A DNA stretch of 64,000 nt from Aquidulcibacter paucihalophilus (GCA_030285985.1 CP127384.1:2592501-2656500); one strand, 5' to 3'; shown: positions 9,174 through 19,912, counted from the stretch's first letter. Notes: generated by a model from the letters alone, not told the origin. Translations and numbers: made by a program.

Positions 9174-10363
9174 CAGATAACTCCCAATTCCTTGCCGGCC
9201 GTCGTGAATGCCGCGACCGTTTGATCAATCTGTTCGAAGGTGTGCGCCGCCGACATCTGGGTGCGGATGCGGGCCTGGCCGCGCGGCACGACGGGGAAGC
9301 TGAAGCCGATGACATAGACGCCGAGTTCCAGGGCCCGGGCGGCGAAGTCCTGGGCCAGTCTGGCGTCGCCCAGCATCACCGGAATGATCGGATGCTCGCC
9401 GGGCAGCAGGGTGAAGCCGGCCTCGGTCATGGCGGCGCGATAGCGGACGGCGTTGGCAAACAACTGCTTGCGCAGGGCGTCGCCCTCGTCGCCGGCGGCA
9501 ATGCGGATCGCCTCAAGGCTGGAGCCGCAGACCGCGGGGGCCAGGGCGTTTGAGAACAGATAGGGCCTGGCGCGCTGCTTCAGCAGGGACACCACTTCGG
9601 CGGTCGCGCAGATGAAGCCGCCCATGGCCCCGCCCAGCGCCTTGCCGAAGGTGCCGGTCAGGAAGTCGATCTCGACCCCGTGGTGGGCATAGGAGCCTCG
9701 GCCCTGCGGACCGAGGAAGCCCGTGGCGTGGCAATCGTCGACCATGATCAGGGCGCTGTATTTGTCGGCCAGCGCCCGCATGTCCTTCAGCTTCGCGATA
9801 TAGCCGTCCATCGAGAAGGCACCGTCGGTGGCGATGACGATTTCCCGCGCGCCGTCCGCCCGGGCCTGTTTCAGCTGGGTCTCAAGGTCGTCCATGTCCG
9901 AGGTGGCGAAGCGATAGCGTTTGGCCTTGCACAGCCGGACGCCGTCGATGATCGAGGCATGGTTCAGGCTGTCCGAGACAATGGCGTCCTCGGCCCCGAA
10001 CAAGGGCTCGAAGATACCGCCGTTGGCGTCGAAGGCCGCGGCGAACAGGATGGTGTCCTCGAAGCCGAGATAGTCGGCGACGGCGCGCTCCAGCTCCTTG
10101 TGGATTTCCAGCGTGCCGCAGATGAAGCGGACCGAGGCGGTGCCGGCCCCCCATTTCTGCTGCGCCGCGATCCCCGCCTGGGTCACCCGCTCGTCGCCGG
10201 CGAGGCCGAGATAGTTGTTGGCGCAGAAATTGAGGACGTCGCGGCCACCGACCTTGATCACCGGTCCCTGACGGGAGGCGATGATGCGTTCGGGCTTGGT
10301 CAGGCCCTGGGCGTCGATATCGGCGAGTTCCGCGCGGACGCGGTCGTGGAAACTGGCTGTCAT
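9173..10363 (-). CDS. kbl: 2-amino-3-ketobutyrate CoA ligase (glycine C-acetyltransferase)
   Basis: A PLP enzyme of the alpha-oxoamine synthase family, 396 residues. It splits 2-amino-3-ketobutyrate with CoA into glycine and acetyl-CoA. Landmarks are NFCANNYLGLAGD, DDCHATGFLGPQGRG (the DDxHATGFxG motif) and the PLP lysine in FLTGTFGKALGGAMGG. An upstream extension to 10486 lacks family similarity, so the ATG at 10363 is used. It is the first gene of the kbl-tdh operon, and its product acts with Tdh. Confidence 0.96.
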   Translation of the reverse strand: MTASFHDRVRAELADIDAQGLTKPERIIASRQGPVIKVGGRDVLNFCANNYLGLAGDERVTQAGIAAQQKWGAGTASVRFICGTLEIHKELERAVADYLGFEDTILFAAAFDANGGIFEPLFGAEDAIVSDSLNHASIIDGVRLCKAKRYRFATSDMDDLETQLKQARADGAREIVIATDGAFSMDGYIAKLKDMRALADKYSALIMVDDCHATGFLGPQGRGSYAHHGVEIDFLTGTFGKALGGAMGGFICATAEVVSLLKQRARPYLFSNALAPAVCGSSLEAIRIAAGDEGDALRKQLFANAVRYRAAMTEAGFTLLPGEHPIIPVMLGDARLAQDFAARALELGVYVIGFSFPVVPRGQARIRTQMSAAHTFEQIDQTVAAFTTAGKELGVI

Positions 10364-10409
10364 GCGCGCTCCGCTACGCCGTTTCAGGCCCCGTTTGAAC
10401 CCCCCGGCG

Positions 10410-11333
10410 TCAAGTCGTAGCGGCAGGGGCCGGTTCCGGGGCGGGCTCGGCGACCGGCCGGAACGGGCTGACCCGGATGCGACCACCGCAGGGCGTGAAG
10501 GCCTGGGCCAGCGTCACCGGCGAGGTATCGCCGGGGGCCGTCATTCGAATGCGCGTCGCGGACGGGCAGGTTGTCTCGCCATTTCCTTCGTTCGGAACCA
10601 CATTCCAGGCGATATCGAAGAAGGCCTTGCCCTGCGGCGCCAGTTCGACCGGCGTCGGTGCCTGACCCTGCCGGAAATAGCTGCCCAGGGTCTGGTCGGC
10701 GCGAACCGCCGTCAGATTGCGACCCTGCCGGTCCTGGAGCACCACCGTCGGATAGCCCGTCAGACTGCAGGCCTGGGTCCCGACATTCTGGACGCCAAGG
10801 ATGGAGACCCGGTTCCCCGCCCCCGCGTCGCCGCCGTCGGCGGACAGTTTCAGCTGCGGTCCGCGGCAGGGCGCGGCGACGGGCAGCACGCCGCCCGGCG
10901 CGGGCTGCGGTCCGGGGAGCGGACCGGGCGCGACAGGACCGGATGACGGTCGGCTGCAGCGTTCCAGCACGGCCACGCCCACATCCTCATTGGGGCCGAG
11001 ACGGCTGAGGGTGGCGCTCTCCGAGCCGTCGCGGGTGGCACTCCACCACTCCAGACCCGTCCCGGCGTACCGGGCGCCGGACGCCGACTGTACCGTGCGC
11101 AGGGTGTAGCTCTGGCCCTTGTAGGTCAGCTGGGCCGTCGCGGTGTCGGGATAGGCGACGGTGACCGACTGGCCGCTTTCGCACGCATAGCTCACCGGTG
11201 GTGCCGACGCTGTGGCCGGTGCCGGCGACGGGGTGACGGGCGCCGGCGGTGCCTCGGCTTCGGGCGAACAGGCCGCCGCTGCGAACAGGGCGAAGGCCGA
11301 AACGGAGGCGAAGACAGGGCGAATGCGGCGCAT
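10410..11333 (-). CDS. Lipoprotein with MliC-like and DUF4232-like domains
   Basis: A 307-residue predicted lipoprotein. The signal peptide ends in a lipobox-like AAAAC with Cys at about 22, followed by a Pro/Ala-rich linker. Residues 50-125 resemble MliC, the membrane-bound inhibitor of C-type lysozyme (YACESG, VTVAYPDTATAQLTYKGQSYTL, and GLEWW). Residues 158-285 resemble DUF4232 (NRVSILGVQNVGTQACSLTGYP). The Ala/Pro-rich tail may be unstructured. The MliC part suggests an envelope role against host or competitor lysozymes. The second domain's role is unknown. Confidence 0.75.
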   Translation of the reverse strand: MRRIRPVFASVSAFALFAAAACSPEAEAPPAPVTPSPAPATASAPPVSYACESGQSVTVAYPDTATAQLTYKGQSYTLRTVQSASGARYAGTGLEWWSATRDGSESATLSRLGPNEDVGVAVLERCSRPSSGPVAPGPLPGPQPAPGGVLPVAAPCRGPQLKLSADGGDAGAGNRVSILGVQNVGTQACSLTGYPTVVLQDRQGRNLTAVRADQTLGSYFRQGQAPTPVELAPQGKAFFDIAWNVVPNEGNGETTCPSATRIRMTAPGDTSPVTLAQAFTPCGGRIRVSPFRPVAEPAPEPAPAATT

Positions 11334-11404
11334 GGAGAGGTCCCGGGGTGAGCAGCTTCAACGCCAGCGAACGGCAAAGGCTCCGCTTGCGCAACCCTGC
11401 TGAT

Positions 11405-12376
11405 TCAGGCGGTCAGGACACGCGGCAATTTGAAGGTCACGGTTTCACGCTCGCCCGCGTCCTCGATCACCTCGGCGTCGAAACGCGACCGTACGGCGTC
11501 GACCAGTTCCTCGATCAGCCGCTCCGGCGCAGAGGCCCCGGCGGTGATCCCGAGCGTCGAGACGCCGTCCAGCCACGACCAGTCGACCTGACCGGCATCG
11601 TCCACCAGTCGCGCATCTTTCGCCCCGGCCCGCATCGCCACCTCGACCAGCCGCACCGAGTTCGAGGAGTTCTTCGATCCGACGACGAGCACCAGGTCGC
11701 AGCCGTCGCCCAGCCGCTTGACCGCCTCCTGGCGGTTGGTGGTGGCGTAGCAGATGTCTTCCTTGTGGGGGTCCGGCAGTTCGGGGAAGCGGCGCTTCAG
11801 GGTGGCGAGCACCTCGGCCGTATCGTCGACCGAGAGGGTGGTCTGGGTGGCGTAGGCCAGCGGCGTATCGCCCGGCCGCTGAAAGGCCTCGGCGTCGGCG
11901 ACCGTCTCGATCAGGCTGATGGCTCCCGCCGGCAACTGACCCATGGTGCCGACCACCTCGGGGTGACCGGCATGGCCGATGAGGACGATGTGGCGGCCGG
12001 CGGCATGATGGCGCTCCGCCTCCACATGAACCTTGGAGACCAGCGGGCAGGTGGCGTCGAGATAGAGCATCTCGCGCGCCCGGGCCGTCGCCGGCACCGA
12101 CTTGGGCACGCCATGGGCGGAAAAAACCACCGGACGGTCGTCGGGGCAGTCGTCCAGTTCCTTGACGAAGATCGCGCCCATCGCCTTGAGCCGTTCGACC
12201 ACATGGCGGTTGTGGACGATCTCGTGCCGCACATAGACGGGCGCGCCGTATTTCTCGATCGCCCGTTCGACGATCTGGATCGCCCGGTCGACGCCGGCAC
12301 AGAAGCCGCGCGGCGTAGCCAGACGGACGGTGAGAGGGGGCTTCGCGGTCGGCCGGACGGGCGCGTGGACGGTCAT
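11405..12376 (-). CDS. ispH: 4-hydroxy-3-methylbut-2-enyl diphosphate reductase
   Basis: Last step of the MEP isoprenoid pathway; it reduces HMBPP to IPP and DMAPP with an iron-sulfur cluster. It is 323 residues. The three cluster cysteines are in [21 protein letters not shown] and [10 protein letters not shown]. The conserved HxxVHNxxV-like stretch is present as [12 protein letters not shown]. dxs and a prenyl synthase at 25.8-28.7 kb belong to the same pathway. It appears monocistronic, with 71 bp to the lipoprotein start. Confidence 0.97.
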   Translation of the reverse strand: MTVHAPVRPTAKPPLTVRLATPRGFCAGVDRAIQIVERAIEKYGAPVYVRHEIVHNRHVVERLKAMGAIFVKELDDCPDDRPVVFSAHGVPKSVPATARAREMLYLDATCPLVSKVHVEAERHHAAGRHIVLIGHAGHPEVVGTMGQLPAGAISLIETVADAEAFQRPGDTPLAYATQTTLSVDDTAEVLATLKRRFPELPDPHKEDICYATTNRQEAVKRLGDGCDLVLVVGSKNSSNSVRLVEVAMRAGAKDARLVDDAGQVDWSWLDGVSTLGITAGASAPERLIEELVDAVRSRFDAEVIEDAGERETVTFKLPRVLTA

Positions 12377-12525
12377 GGGCGGAACCTAGTCGTTCGGGGG
12401 CGTCATCGCTACCGCGCTTTAGGTTCGCGCGGGTTTGCCGCGCCTCTGTTTAGCCGCTATCAGCAACCAGCGTGCGCCCCGCGTCGGGCTGTCGCCGCAC
12501 CTCCTCGTTTCCGGAAGAATATTCG

Positions 12526-13224
12526 ATGCGTCGCGTCCTCAAGGTTTCCCTGGCCTCGGCCCTCGCCGCCGCAGCTGTCTCGGTGATGGTCGTCCCGACC
12601 GCCGCCAGCGCCCAGTATCCGCAGGGCCAGCAGGGTCGCCCCGGCCAGAGCCCCGGGCAGCGGGAACAGGAAGACGGCTCGACCTCGGACCGCCCGCGTC
12701 CGCCCCGCATCGCGCCGCTGCGCCGCAACGCCGCCGCCGGTCCCTGCCCCTATGTGAAGGTGCTGTACGACGCCGCCCGCTATGTCGAACTGACCGGCGA
12801 CCGGGTGACCATGGCCAACGTCGGCTTCACCGGCGAAATCGAGGGCCTCGTTTCGGACTGCGCCTACCAGTCTGACCAGCCGATCACGGTTCACACCCGG
12901 GTCCAATTCAACCTCGGCCGCGGCCCGCAGGCGCAGGGCGACGGCCGCACCTATCGCTACTGGATCGCCGTGACGGAGCGGAACCGCGCCGTCCTCGCCA
13001 AGGAATATTTCGACCTGCCCGTCGACTTTGACGGCGCGACCAGCACGACCGTCACCCAGGACCAGACCATCGTCATCCCGCGCGCCGAAGCGACCACCAG
13101 CGGCGACCATTTTGAAGTCCTGGTCGGCTTCGACGTCACGCCCGCGATGGCCGAGTTCAATCGCAACGGCAACCGCTTCCGCGCCAACGCCGGAACCGGT
13201 GCCGCCCAGCCGCCGGCGCAGTAA
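12526..13224 (+). CDS. Secreted protein of unknown function
   Basis: A 232-residue exported protein. The signal peptide (about 1-29) ends in ASAQ, and a Gln/Gly/Pro-rich stretch follows to about residue 60. A folded domain then contains two cysteines (in GPCPYVKVLYDAARYVEL and SDCAYQSD). I do not recognise a named family, though such proteins are common in Caulobacterales. The argS ATG follows its stop codon with no gap, so the two genes are surely cotranscribed. The start was moved from an upstream in-frame codon at 12472 to the signal peptide ATG. Confidence 0.7.
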   Translation: MRRVLKVSLASALAAAAVSVMVVPTAASAQYPQGQQGRPGQSPGQREQEDGSTSDRPRPPRIAPLRRNAAAGPCPYVKVLYDAARYVELTGDRVTMANVGFTGEIEGLVSDCAYQSDQPITVHTRVQFNLGRGPQAQGDGRTYRYWIAVTERNRAVLAKEYFDLPVDFDGATSTTVTQDQTIVIPRAEATTSGDHFEVLVGFDVTPAMAEFNRNGNRFRANAGTGAAQPPAQ

Positions 13225-15027
13225 ATGACCGATCTCAGGACTGTTCTGGGCGAAGCGGTCGGAGCCGCCTTCGCCGCCGAAGGCGTGGACGCCGCGCTGG
13301 CCCGCGTGACCACCTCAGACCGTCCAGACCTGGCCGACTTCCAGTCCAACGGGGCGCTGGCCGCCGCCAAGGCGCTGAAGGCCAACCCACGCGAACTGGC
13401 GACCCGTGTCGCTGAACGGCTGACGAACGATCCGCGTCTGGCTTCGGTCGAGGTGGCCGGGCCGGGTTTCATCAACCTCAAGCTGGCCGACAGCGCCCTG
13501 TCGAGCCGCGCCGCCGAAGTCGCCGCGGACAGCGCCCACGCCGGGGCCTCGATGGTCGATGCGCCGCGCAAGGTGGTGATCGACTTCGCCGGCCCGAACG
13601 TGGCCAAGCCGATGCACGTCGGCCATCTGCGCAGCTCGATCATCGGCGAGAGCCTGAAGCGCATCTTCCGCTTCCGGGGCGACACTGTCTGGGGCGACGC
13701 CCATTTCGGCGACTGGGGCTTCCAGATGGGTCTGCTGATCGTCGCCGTCGGCGACGAGGGCAAGGCCGACGGCTTCCTGATCGAGGGCGACGGCCCCTTC
13801 CCGGCCGAAAGCCCGGTGTCGCTCGAGGATCTTGAGCGCCTCTATCCGGCCGCCGCCGCCATGGCCAAGGAAGACCCTGTGTTCCGCGACCGCGCCCGCA
13901 AGGCGACGGCGGAGCTGCAGGGCGGCCGCCCCGGCTACCGCGCGCTGTGGGCCCATTTCGTCGCCGTGAGCCGCACCGCGCTGGAACGCGAGTTCGGTGC
14001 CCTCGGCGTGACCTTCGACCTGTGGAACGGCGAGAGCGATGCCGATCCGGTGATGGCCGAGATGATCGCTCATCTGGAAGCGAAGGGCCTGCTGGTCGAG
14101 GATGACGGCGCCCGGGTGGTCCACGTCGCCCGCCCCGGTGAGACACGGAAGAAGAAGCTGGCCGATGGCTCGGTCATCGAGGCACCCAGCCCGCCGCCGC
14201 TGCTGGTCATCTCGTCGGAAGGCTCGGCCATGTACGGCACGACCGACCTCGCCACGATCCTGGACCGCCGCAAGGCCATCGATCCCGACCTGATCCTCTA
14301 TGTCGTCGACGAGCGGCAGGCCGAGCATTTCGAACAGGTGTTCCGCGCGGCCTGCCTGGCGGGCTACGCCGCCGAAGGGTCGCTGGATCACCTCGGCTTC
14401 GGCACCATGAACGGCCCGGACGGCAAGCCCTTCAAGACCCGGGCGGGCGGCGTCCTGAAGCTGCACGACCTGATCACCATGGCCGTCGACAAGGCGCGTG
14501 AGCGGCTTCACGAGGCGAAACTGGGCGACGACCTGCCCGAGGCCGAGTTCGAGGCCATCGCCCACAAGGTCGCGGTCGCGGCGCTGAAATTCGCCGACCT
14601 GTCGAACAGCCGGACCACCAGCTACGTCTTCGACCTCGATCGCTTCATGAGCTTCGAGGGCAAGACGGGCCCGTATCTGCTGTACCAGGCCGTCCGCATC
14701 AAATCCCTGCTGCGCAAGGGCGCGGACCAGGGCGTGATGGCGGGCCCGATCGTCATCGTCGAAGCGGCCGAACGCGATCTGGCCCTGACGCTGGACGCCT
14801 TCTCCCAGGCCGTGACCGAGGCCTATGACAAGCGGATGCCGCACGTCATCGCCGAGCACGCCTATCGGCTGGCGCAGGGCTTCTCGAAATTCTACGCCGC
14901 CTGCCCGGTGCTCATCGCCCCGGACGAGGCGACCCGGGGTTCCCGCATGGCCCTGTCGAAGGCTGCGCTGGATCAGCTGGAAACAGCGCTGACCCTGCTC
15001 GGGATCGACACGCCGGAGCGGATGTAG
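13225..15027 (+). CDS. argS: Arginyl-tRNA synthetase
   Basis: Class I aminoacyl-tRNA synthetase, 600 residues, that charges tRNA-Arg. The N-terminal Add1 domain spans about 1-115. The HIGH box is HVGH in [15 protein letters not shown] (about 129-143). [11 protein letters not shown] occupies the position of the KMSK region, which is degenerate in many ArgS proteins, and the DALR anticodon domain is at the C-terminus ([17 protein letters not shown]). It starts directly after the stop of the secreted protein gene. Confidence 0.97.
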   Translation: MTDLRTVLGEAVGAAFAAEGVDAALARVTTSDRPDLADFQSNGALAAAKALKANPRELATRVAERLTNDPRLASVEVAGPGFINLKLADSALSSRAAEVAADSAHAGASMVDAPRKVVIDFAGPNVAKPMHVGHLRSSIIGESLKRIFRFRGDTVWGDAHFGDWGFQMGLLIVAVGDEGKADGFLIEGDGPFPAESPVSLEDLERLYPAAAAMAKEDPVFRDRARKATAELQGGRPGYRALWAHFVAVSRTALEREFGALGVTFDLWNGESDADPVMAEMIAHLEAKGLLVEDDGARVVHVARPGETRKKKLADGSVIEAPSPPPLLVISSEGSAMYGTTDLATILDRRKAIDPDLILYVVDERQAEHFEQVFRAACLAGYAAEGSLDHLGFGTMNGPDGKPFKTRAGGVLKLHDLITMAVDKARERLHEAKLGDDLPEAEFEAIAHKVAVAALKFADLSNSRTTSYVFDLDRFMSFEGKTGPYLLYQAVRIKSLLRKGADQGVMAGPIVIVEAAERDLALTLDAFSQAVTEAYDKRMPHVIAEHAYRLAQGFSKFYAACPVLIAPDEATRGSRMALSKAALDQLETALTLLGIDTPERM

Positions 15028-15031
15028 CGCG

Positions 15032-15691
15032 TCAGGCCAGCGCTATCATCAGATAAGCCGTCACATTCCCGCCCGCGTGGGCGCCCCACCCTGGCAAGAT
15101 AGAGCCGCGACCGGGGTTTTCGTTGAGCCAACCGCAGACCCAACCCACGACCGTCGTAAAGGCTACCAGTCCCAGAACGGTGGTCAGGCTCGCGCCGGGA
15201 ACAAGAAGCAACACCAGGTGGACGGCACCGAACAACAGAGCCTGGACTGCATTTCCGGCCTGAAAGCCGAAGGCCGCGATCAGACGTTTGCCGATCAGTC
15301 CCCGGAACAACAATTCTTCAGCAAAGGCGGTCTTGACCGCGCCGAGCAATATCAGACTGAAGATCAGCTCCGGTCCGGAACCAGTCGCTCCAGCGGCCAC
15401 CGTCCCTTCTCCGGAAGCCAGTTCCTGCGCGGCGGGCAGTTGTAGCAAGGCGACCGCCACCGCAGCGCCGCCAGCCGCCGCAGCCGCAATCAGCCAGAAC
15501 CGTGCGCCGGTGAGGCCGACGTAAGGTGCGAAGCGAGATGACTTCCGGCCCCATATCGCCCAGACGATAAGGCCAGCGAGAAAGACAATCCCGACCTGCA
15601 GGACCGTATTCAGAACGGTGTTGATCACGCGCGCTCCCCCGGGTTCCAAAACGTAACGCATCAAATCGGCGCGTCGCAAGACGGTGGACAT
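15032..15691 (-). CDS. CPBP-family intramembrane metalloprotease
   Basis: A 219-residue membrane protein with about six helices. CPBP/Abi signature motifs are present: the EELLFRGLIG glutamate pair (EExxxR) at about 121, FGAVH near 154 and HAGGN near the C-terminus, all candidate metal ligands. Family members process prenylated or other membrane proteins, and in some bacteria contribute to bacteriocin self-immunity. The target here is unknown. Its start lies 55 bp from the divergent deaminase start. An ATG at residue 11 is an alternative start. Confidence 0.82.
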   Translation of the reverse strand: MSTVLRRADLMRYVLEPGGARVINTVLNTVLQVGIVFLAGLIVWAIWGRKSSRFAPYVGLTGARFWLIAAAAAGGAAVAVALLQLPAAQELASGEGTVAAGATGSGPELIFSLILLGAVKTAFAEELLFRGLIGKRLIAAFGFQAGNAVQALLFGAVHLVLLLVPGASLTTVLGLVAFTTVVGWVCGWLNENPGRGSILPGWGAHAGGNVTAYLMIALA

Positions 15692-15746
15692 TCCAGCCGG
15701 GATGGAGAACTTCCAACTTGCCCAGCCCTCGTTTCAAAGATTCATG

Positions 15747-16760
15747 ATGTCCCTCGACGCCTTTATCGCCGGCCTGCCCAAGGCGGAGCTTCATCTTCAT
15801 ATCGAGGGCAGCCTCGAGCCCGAGCTGATGTTCGAACTGGCGCAGCGAAACGGCGTGGCCATCCCCTTCGACAGCGTCGAGGCCGTGCGCGCAGCCTATG
15901 ATTTCTCCAACCTGCAGGACTTCCTCGACATCTATTACGCCGGGGCCAATGTCCTGCTGACGCGCCGCGATTTCGAGGACCTGGCCTTCGCCTATTTCCA
16001 GCGCGCCGCGGCGGACAACGTCCGGCACGCCGAGATCTTCTTCGACCCACAGACCCATACCGACCGGGGCGTGCCCTTCGCCGTGGTAGTCGAGGGCCTG
16101 ATCGCCGGCATGGAGCGGGCCAGGGCGGAGCTCGGCGTCAGCTCGGGCCTGATCCTCAGCTTCCTGCGCCACCTCAGCGAGGCGGAGGCCTTCGCCACGC
16201 TCGAGGCCGCGAAGCCGTACCGGCATCATTTCATCGGCGTCGGCCTGGATTCGTCCGAGGTCGGCCACCCGCCGTCCAAATTCGAGAGAGTTTTCGCCGC
16301 CGCCGGCGAACTGGGCCTCAAGCTCTGCGCCCACGCCGGCGAGGAGGGGCCGCCCGCCTATGTCTATGAGGCGCTGGACCTGCTGCATATCGACCGGATG
16401 GACCACGGCAACCGGTCCATGGAGGACGAGGCCCTGATCGAGCGGCTGGCCGCGTCGCAGATGACCCTGACCGTCTGCCCGCTGTCGAACCTGAAACTCT
16501 GCGTGGTCAAGGACCTGAAAGATCACCCCGTGCCCGAGATGCTGCGCCGCGGCCTGCACGTGACCCTGAACTCGGACGATCCGGCCTATTTCGGTGGCTA
16601 TGTGAACGAGAACTACCGCCAGCTGGCGGCGGCGGTCGGCCTGACGCGCGAGCAGCTGACGCAGTTGGCCCGCAACAGTTTCGAGGGATCGTTCCTGGCC
16701 GAAGTCGACAAGGCCGCCCGGATCGCCGAAGTCGAGGCCTGGGCCGCCCGTTCCGCTTGA
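15747..16760 (+). CDS. add: Adenine/adenosine deaminase family protein
   Basis: A 337-residue amidohydrolase of the ADA-like family. The zinc-binding HLHIEGSLEP (about 17) is intact, as are the HAGEEGPP stretch with its catalytic Glu, the MDHGNRS histidine and the SDDPAYFGG aspartates. The sequence style (IEGSLEPELMFELAQRNGV) looks closer to bacterial adenine deaminases than to classical adenosine deaminase, so the preferred substrate may be adenine. Residue-level comparison would decide. The start at 15747 (or 15744) avoids the divergent protease gene. Confidence 0.85.
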   Translation: MSLDAFIAGLPKAELHLHIEGSLEPELMFELAQRNGVAIPFDSVEAVRAAYDFSNLQDFLDIYYAGANVLLTRRDFEDLAFAYFQRAAADNVRHAEIFFDPQTHTDRGVPFAVVVEGLIAGMERARAELGVSSGLILSFLRHLSEAEAFATLEAAKPYRHHFIGVGLDSSEVGHPPSKFERVFAAAGELGLKLCAHAGEEGPPAYVYEALDLLHIDRMDHGNRSMEDEALIERLAASQMTLTVCPLSNLKLCVVKDLKDHPVPEMLRRGLHVTLNSDDPAYFGGYVNENYRQLAAAVGLTREQLTQLARNSFEGSFLAEVDKAARIAEVEAWAARSA

Positions 16761-16798
16761 CTCACGGCCAGAGTCGGGGCCTAGGTCCGATCGCTCTC

Positions 16799-16983
16799 GC
16801 GGGAGAGATCGGAGCCCTTTCGGGGGGTCCGGAGCCGAAGGCGCAACCGCCCCGGAAACGCTCAGGCAAACGGACCGCGAGGACACACGGACGCTGGAAA
16901 GTCGCTCCCCGTTTTCGGGATCCATGAGCGCGCCGACGGAGCAAGCGGGGAACCGCGGAATCTCTCAGGCTTCAGGACAGCGG
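16799..16983 (+). ncRNA. Tandem glycine riboswitch (gcvT motif)
   Basis: Two consecutive glycine aptamers lie in the 276-bp leader of gcvT. Aptamer 1 (about 16799-16886) has GGGAGAGATC at its 5' edge, GCCGAAGGCGCAA and ACGCTCAGGCAAACGGAC. Aptamer 2 (about 16892-16983) has GCAAGCGGGGAA and TCTCTCAGGCTTCAGGACAG. These core blocks and their order match the known tandem class. In that class glycine binding turns on the cleavage operon. A further hairpin (about 16996-17011, GGCGGA with TCCGCC) lies before the gcvT start and could be part of the expression platform. Confidence 0.93.
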
Positions 16984-17036
16984 GGGCGCGAGGACGGCGG
17001 AGCTTTCCGCCCCAGTACGCGACTCTGAAGGCCGAC

Positions 17037-18152
17037 ATGACCGACGAAATCCTCAAGACCACCCCCCTCAACGCTGCGCACCGCGCCCTCGGCGCCCGCA
17101 TGGTCGGCTTCGGCGGCTATGACATGCCGGTGCAGTACGAAGGCGTGCTGGCCGAGCACCGCTGGACCCGCGAGCACGCCGGCCTGTTCGACGTCTCGCA
17201 CATGGGCCAGTGCCGGATCACCGGTGAGGACGCCACGGCGCAGTTCGAGCGCTTCGTTCCCGGCGACTATGCCATCCTCAAGGCCGGCCGCCAGAAATAC
17301 AGCCTGCTGCTGAACGCCGAGGGCGGCATCATGGACGACCTGATGGCCGGCCGCCCCGACCATGACGGCCTCTACGTCGTGGTCAACGCCGGCAACAAGG
17401 ACGCCGACTTCGCCTTCCTCGAAGCGAACCTTGCCGGCGACGCGAAACTGAACGTCCTGGTCGACCGCGCCCTGATCGCCATCCAGGGCCCCGAGGCCGC
17501 CGAGGTCATGGCCGCGCATGAACCGCTGCTGGCCGAGATGGGCTTCATGGATTGCGCGCGCCTGATCCTGTTCGGCTGCGACTGTTTCATCTCCCGCTCG
17601 GGCTACACCGGCGAGGACGGCTACGAGATTTCCGTGCCCGCCGACCAGGCCGAGCGCGTCTGGACCACCATCCTCAAGGACGCCCGCGTCAAGCCGATCG
17701 GCCTCGGCGCGCGCGACAGCCTGCGTCTCGAAGCCGGCCTGCCGCTGCACGGCCACGACATCGACCCCTCGACCAGCCCGGTCGAGGGTGCCCTGACCTT
17801 TGCCCTGTCGAAGTCGCGCAAGGAGCGCGCCGATTTCAATGGTGCCGCCCGCATCCTGAAGGAACTGGCCGAAGGCCCGTCGCGCGTTCGCGTCGGCCTC
17901 AGCGTCAAGGAAGGCGCCCCGGCCCGTGAAGGCGCCGAGATCGCCGACATGGACGGAAACGTCATCGGCAATGTCACCTCGGGCGGGCCCTCGCCGACGC
18001 TGGGCCGCAACATCGCCATGGGCTATGTCCCGCCGAAATTCGCCGATCTGGGCACGGAACTGAAGGTCATTGTGCGCGGCAAGCCTGCCGCCGCCGAGGT
18101 CGTCGCCATGCCCTTCGTCGCCCAACGCTACTATCGCAAACCGAAAGCCTGA
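17037..18152 (+). CDS. gcvT: Glycine cleavage system T protein (aminomethyltransferase)
   Basis: A 371-residue tetrahydrofolate-dependent aminomethyltransferase. It takes the aminomethyl group from lipoylated GcvH and makes methylene-THF and ammonia. Landmarks are [13 protein letters not shown] near the N-terminus, the VSHMGQ motif (FDVSHMGQ), [14 protein letters not shown] and the C-terminal [16 protein letters not shown]. It is the first gene after the riboswitch, with gcvH 11 bp downstream. All four cleavage genes read the same way. Confidence 0.97.
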   Translation: MTDEILKTTPLNAAHRALGARMVGFGGYDMPVQYEGVLAEHRWTREHAGLFDVSHMGQCRITGEDATAQFERFVPGDYAILKAGRQKYSLLLNAEGGIMDDLMAGRPDHDGLYVVVNAGNKDADFAFLEANLAGDAKLNVLVDRALIAIQGPEAAEVMAAHEPLLAEMGFMDCARLILFGCDCFISRSGYTGEDGYEISVPADQAERVWTTILKDARVKPIGLGARDSLRLEAGLPLHGHDIDPSTSPVEGALTFALSKSRKERADFNGAARILKELAEGPSRVRVGLSVKEGAPAREGAEIADMDGNVIGNVTSGGPSPTLGRNIAMGYVPPKFADLGTELKVIVRGKPAAAEVVAMPFVAQRYYRKPKA

Positions 18153-18163
18153 GGATCGGACCG

Positions 18164-18526
18164 ATGCATTTCTCCAAGGATCATGAGTGGGTTCGCTTCG
18201 AGGGCGACGTCGCCACCGTCGGAATCACCAAACACGCCGCTGACGCCCTCGGCGACGTGGTGTTCGTCGAGACGCCGGACGCCGGCAAGACCGTCTCGAA
18301 GGGCGACAGCTTCGCCGTCGTGGAAAGCGTCAAGGCGGCTTCGGACGTCTACGCCCCGGTCTCGGGTGAAGTGATCGAAGGCAATGCCGCCCTCGCCTCC
18401 GCTCCGGAAACCGTCAACGCCGACCCTGAAGGCGAAGGCTGGTTCGCGAAGATCAAGGTGTCGGACACCTCGACCGACGGCCTGATGGACCGAGCCGCCT
18501 ACGACGCCTTCCTCGCCTCTCTCTAA
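18164..18526 (+). CDS. gcvH: Glycine cleavage system H protein
   Basis: A 120-residue lipoyl carrier that shuttles the aminomethyl group between P and T proteins. The lipoylated lysine is in [19 protein letters not shown] (about residue 58), and the N-terminal [18 protein letters not shown] is typical. It is in the gcv operon between gcvT and gcvPA. Confidence 0.97.
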   Translation: MHFSKDHEWVRFEGDVATVGITKHAADALGDVVFVETPDAGKTVSKGDSFAVVESVKAASDVYAPVSGEVIEGNAALASAPETVNADPEGEGWFAKIKVSDTSTDGLMDRAAYDAFLASL

Positions 18527-18556
18527 GCCCTTCCCTCCCGCACGGATCTCCCCGCC

Positions 18557-19900
18557 ATGCGCTACCTGCCGCTGACGCCCGACGACCGCTCCGCCATGCT
18601 GGCGGCTATCGGGGCCAAATCCATCGACGACCTCTTCGTGGACGTGCCCGAAGCGGCGCGGCGCGACGGCTTCGTCGACCTGCCGCGCGTGGCGGGTGAA
18701 CTGGAGGTCGAGCGGGCGCTGGGGGCCATGGCGGCGAAGAACGCCTCGGCCGGTTCCGTGCCCTTCTTCTGCGGCGCGGGTGCCTACAAGCACCATGTGC
18801 CGGCGACGGTGGACCATGTGATCCAGCGGTCGGAGTTCCTGACCAGCTACACGCCCTACCAGCCGGAAATCGCACAGGGCACGCTGCAGTATCTGTACGA
18901 GTTCCAGACCCAGGTCGCGAACCTGACCGGCATGCCGGTGGCCAACGCCAGCCTCTATGACGGCTCGACCGCCATGGCCGAGGGCGTGCTGATGGCGACC
19001 CGCGTGACCCGCCGGAACAAGGCGGTGATCTCGGGCGGGGTGCATCCCCACTATGTCCGGGCGACCGAGACCGTGGTCCACGCCGTCGGCGTCGAGACCG
19101 AGGTCCTGCCCGCGGCGGTGGACGCCGAAGCGGCCGTCATCGCGCAGATCGGGCCGGACACCGCCTGCGTCGTGGTCCAGACGCCCAACGTTTTCGGTAC
19201 GGCGACCGACGTGACGAAGATCGCCGAGGCGGCCCATGCCGCCGGTGCCCTGCTGATCGTCGTGGTCACCGAGGCCGTGTCGATGGGCCTGCTGAAATCG
19301 CCGGGCGAAATGGGGGCCGACATCGTCGCCGCCGAGGGCCAGTCGATCGGCAATGCCCTGAATTTCGGCGGCCCCTACGTCGGCCTGTTTGCCACGCGCG
19401 ACAAACTGGTGCGCCAGATGCCGGGCCGCCTGTGCGGTGAAACGGTGGATGCCGACGGGACGCGCGGCTTTGTCCTGACCCTGTCGACCCGCGAGCAGCA
19501 CATCCGCCGCGACAAGGCGACGTCGAACATCTGCACCAACTCGGGCCTCTGCACCCTGGCCTTCACCATCCACATGAGCCTGCTGGGCGAGACGGGGCTG
19601 CGCAAGATGGCCCTGCTGAACCACGAAAAGGCGCTGGCGACGCGCGACGCCCTTGCGGCCATCCCCGGCGTGGAAGTGTTGACCCCGCGCTTCTTCAACG
19701 AGTTCGCGGTCAAGCTGCCGAAACCCGCGGCCGAGGTGGTCGAGCAACTGGCGCAACACCGCATCCTCGCGGGCGTGCCCTACAGCCGCCTCGCCCCCGA
19801 CGCCGGTATGGATGACGTCCTGCTCGTTGCAGCGACCGAGATGACCATGGACGGCGACATCAAAATCCTGGCGAGCGCGCTCGCCAAGGTCTGCGCGTAA
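18557..19900 (+). CDS. gcvPA: Glycine dehydrogenase (decarboxylating) subunit 1
   Basis: A 447-residue N-terminal half of the split P protein. It starts [19 protein letters not shown], which is usual for GcvPA, and carries the [12 protein letters not shown] and [12 protein letters not shown] family stretches. It forms a heterodimer with GcvPB, which binds the PLP. It lies in the gcv operon, 30 bp after gcvH and 12 bp before gcvPB. Confidence 0.96.
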   Translation: MRYLPLTPDDRSAMLAAIGAKSIDDLFVDVPEAARRDGFVDLPRVAGELEVERALGAMAAKNASAGSVPFFCGAGAYKHHVPATVDHVIQRSEFLTSYTPYQPEIAQGTLQYLYEFQTQVANLTGMPVANASLYDGSTAMAEGVLMATRVTRRNKAVISGGVHPHYVRATETVVHAVGVETEVLPAAVDAEAAVIAQIGPDTACVVVQTPNVFGTATDVTKIAEAAHAAGALLIVVVTEAVSMGLLKSPGEMGADIVAAEGQSIGNALNFGGPYVGLFATRDKLVRQMPGRLCGETVDADGTRGFVLTLSTREQHIRRDKATSNICTNSGLCTLAFTIHMSLLGETGLRKMALLNHEKALATRDALAAIPGVEVLTPRFFNEFAVKLPKPAAEVVEQLAQHRILAGVPYSRLAPDAGMDDVLLVAATEMTMDGDIKILASALAKVCA

Positions 19901-19912
19901 GGAGCCGGCACC

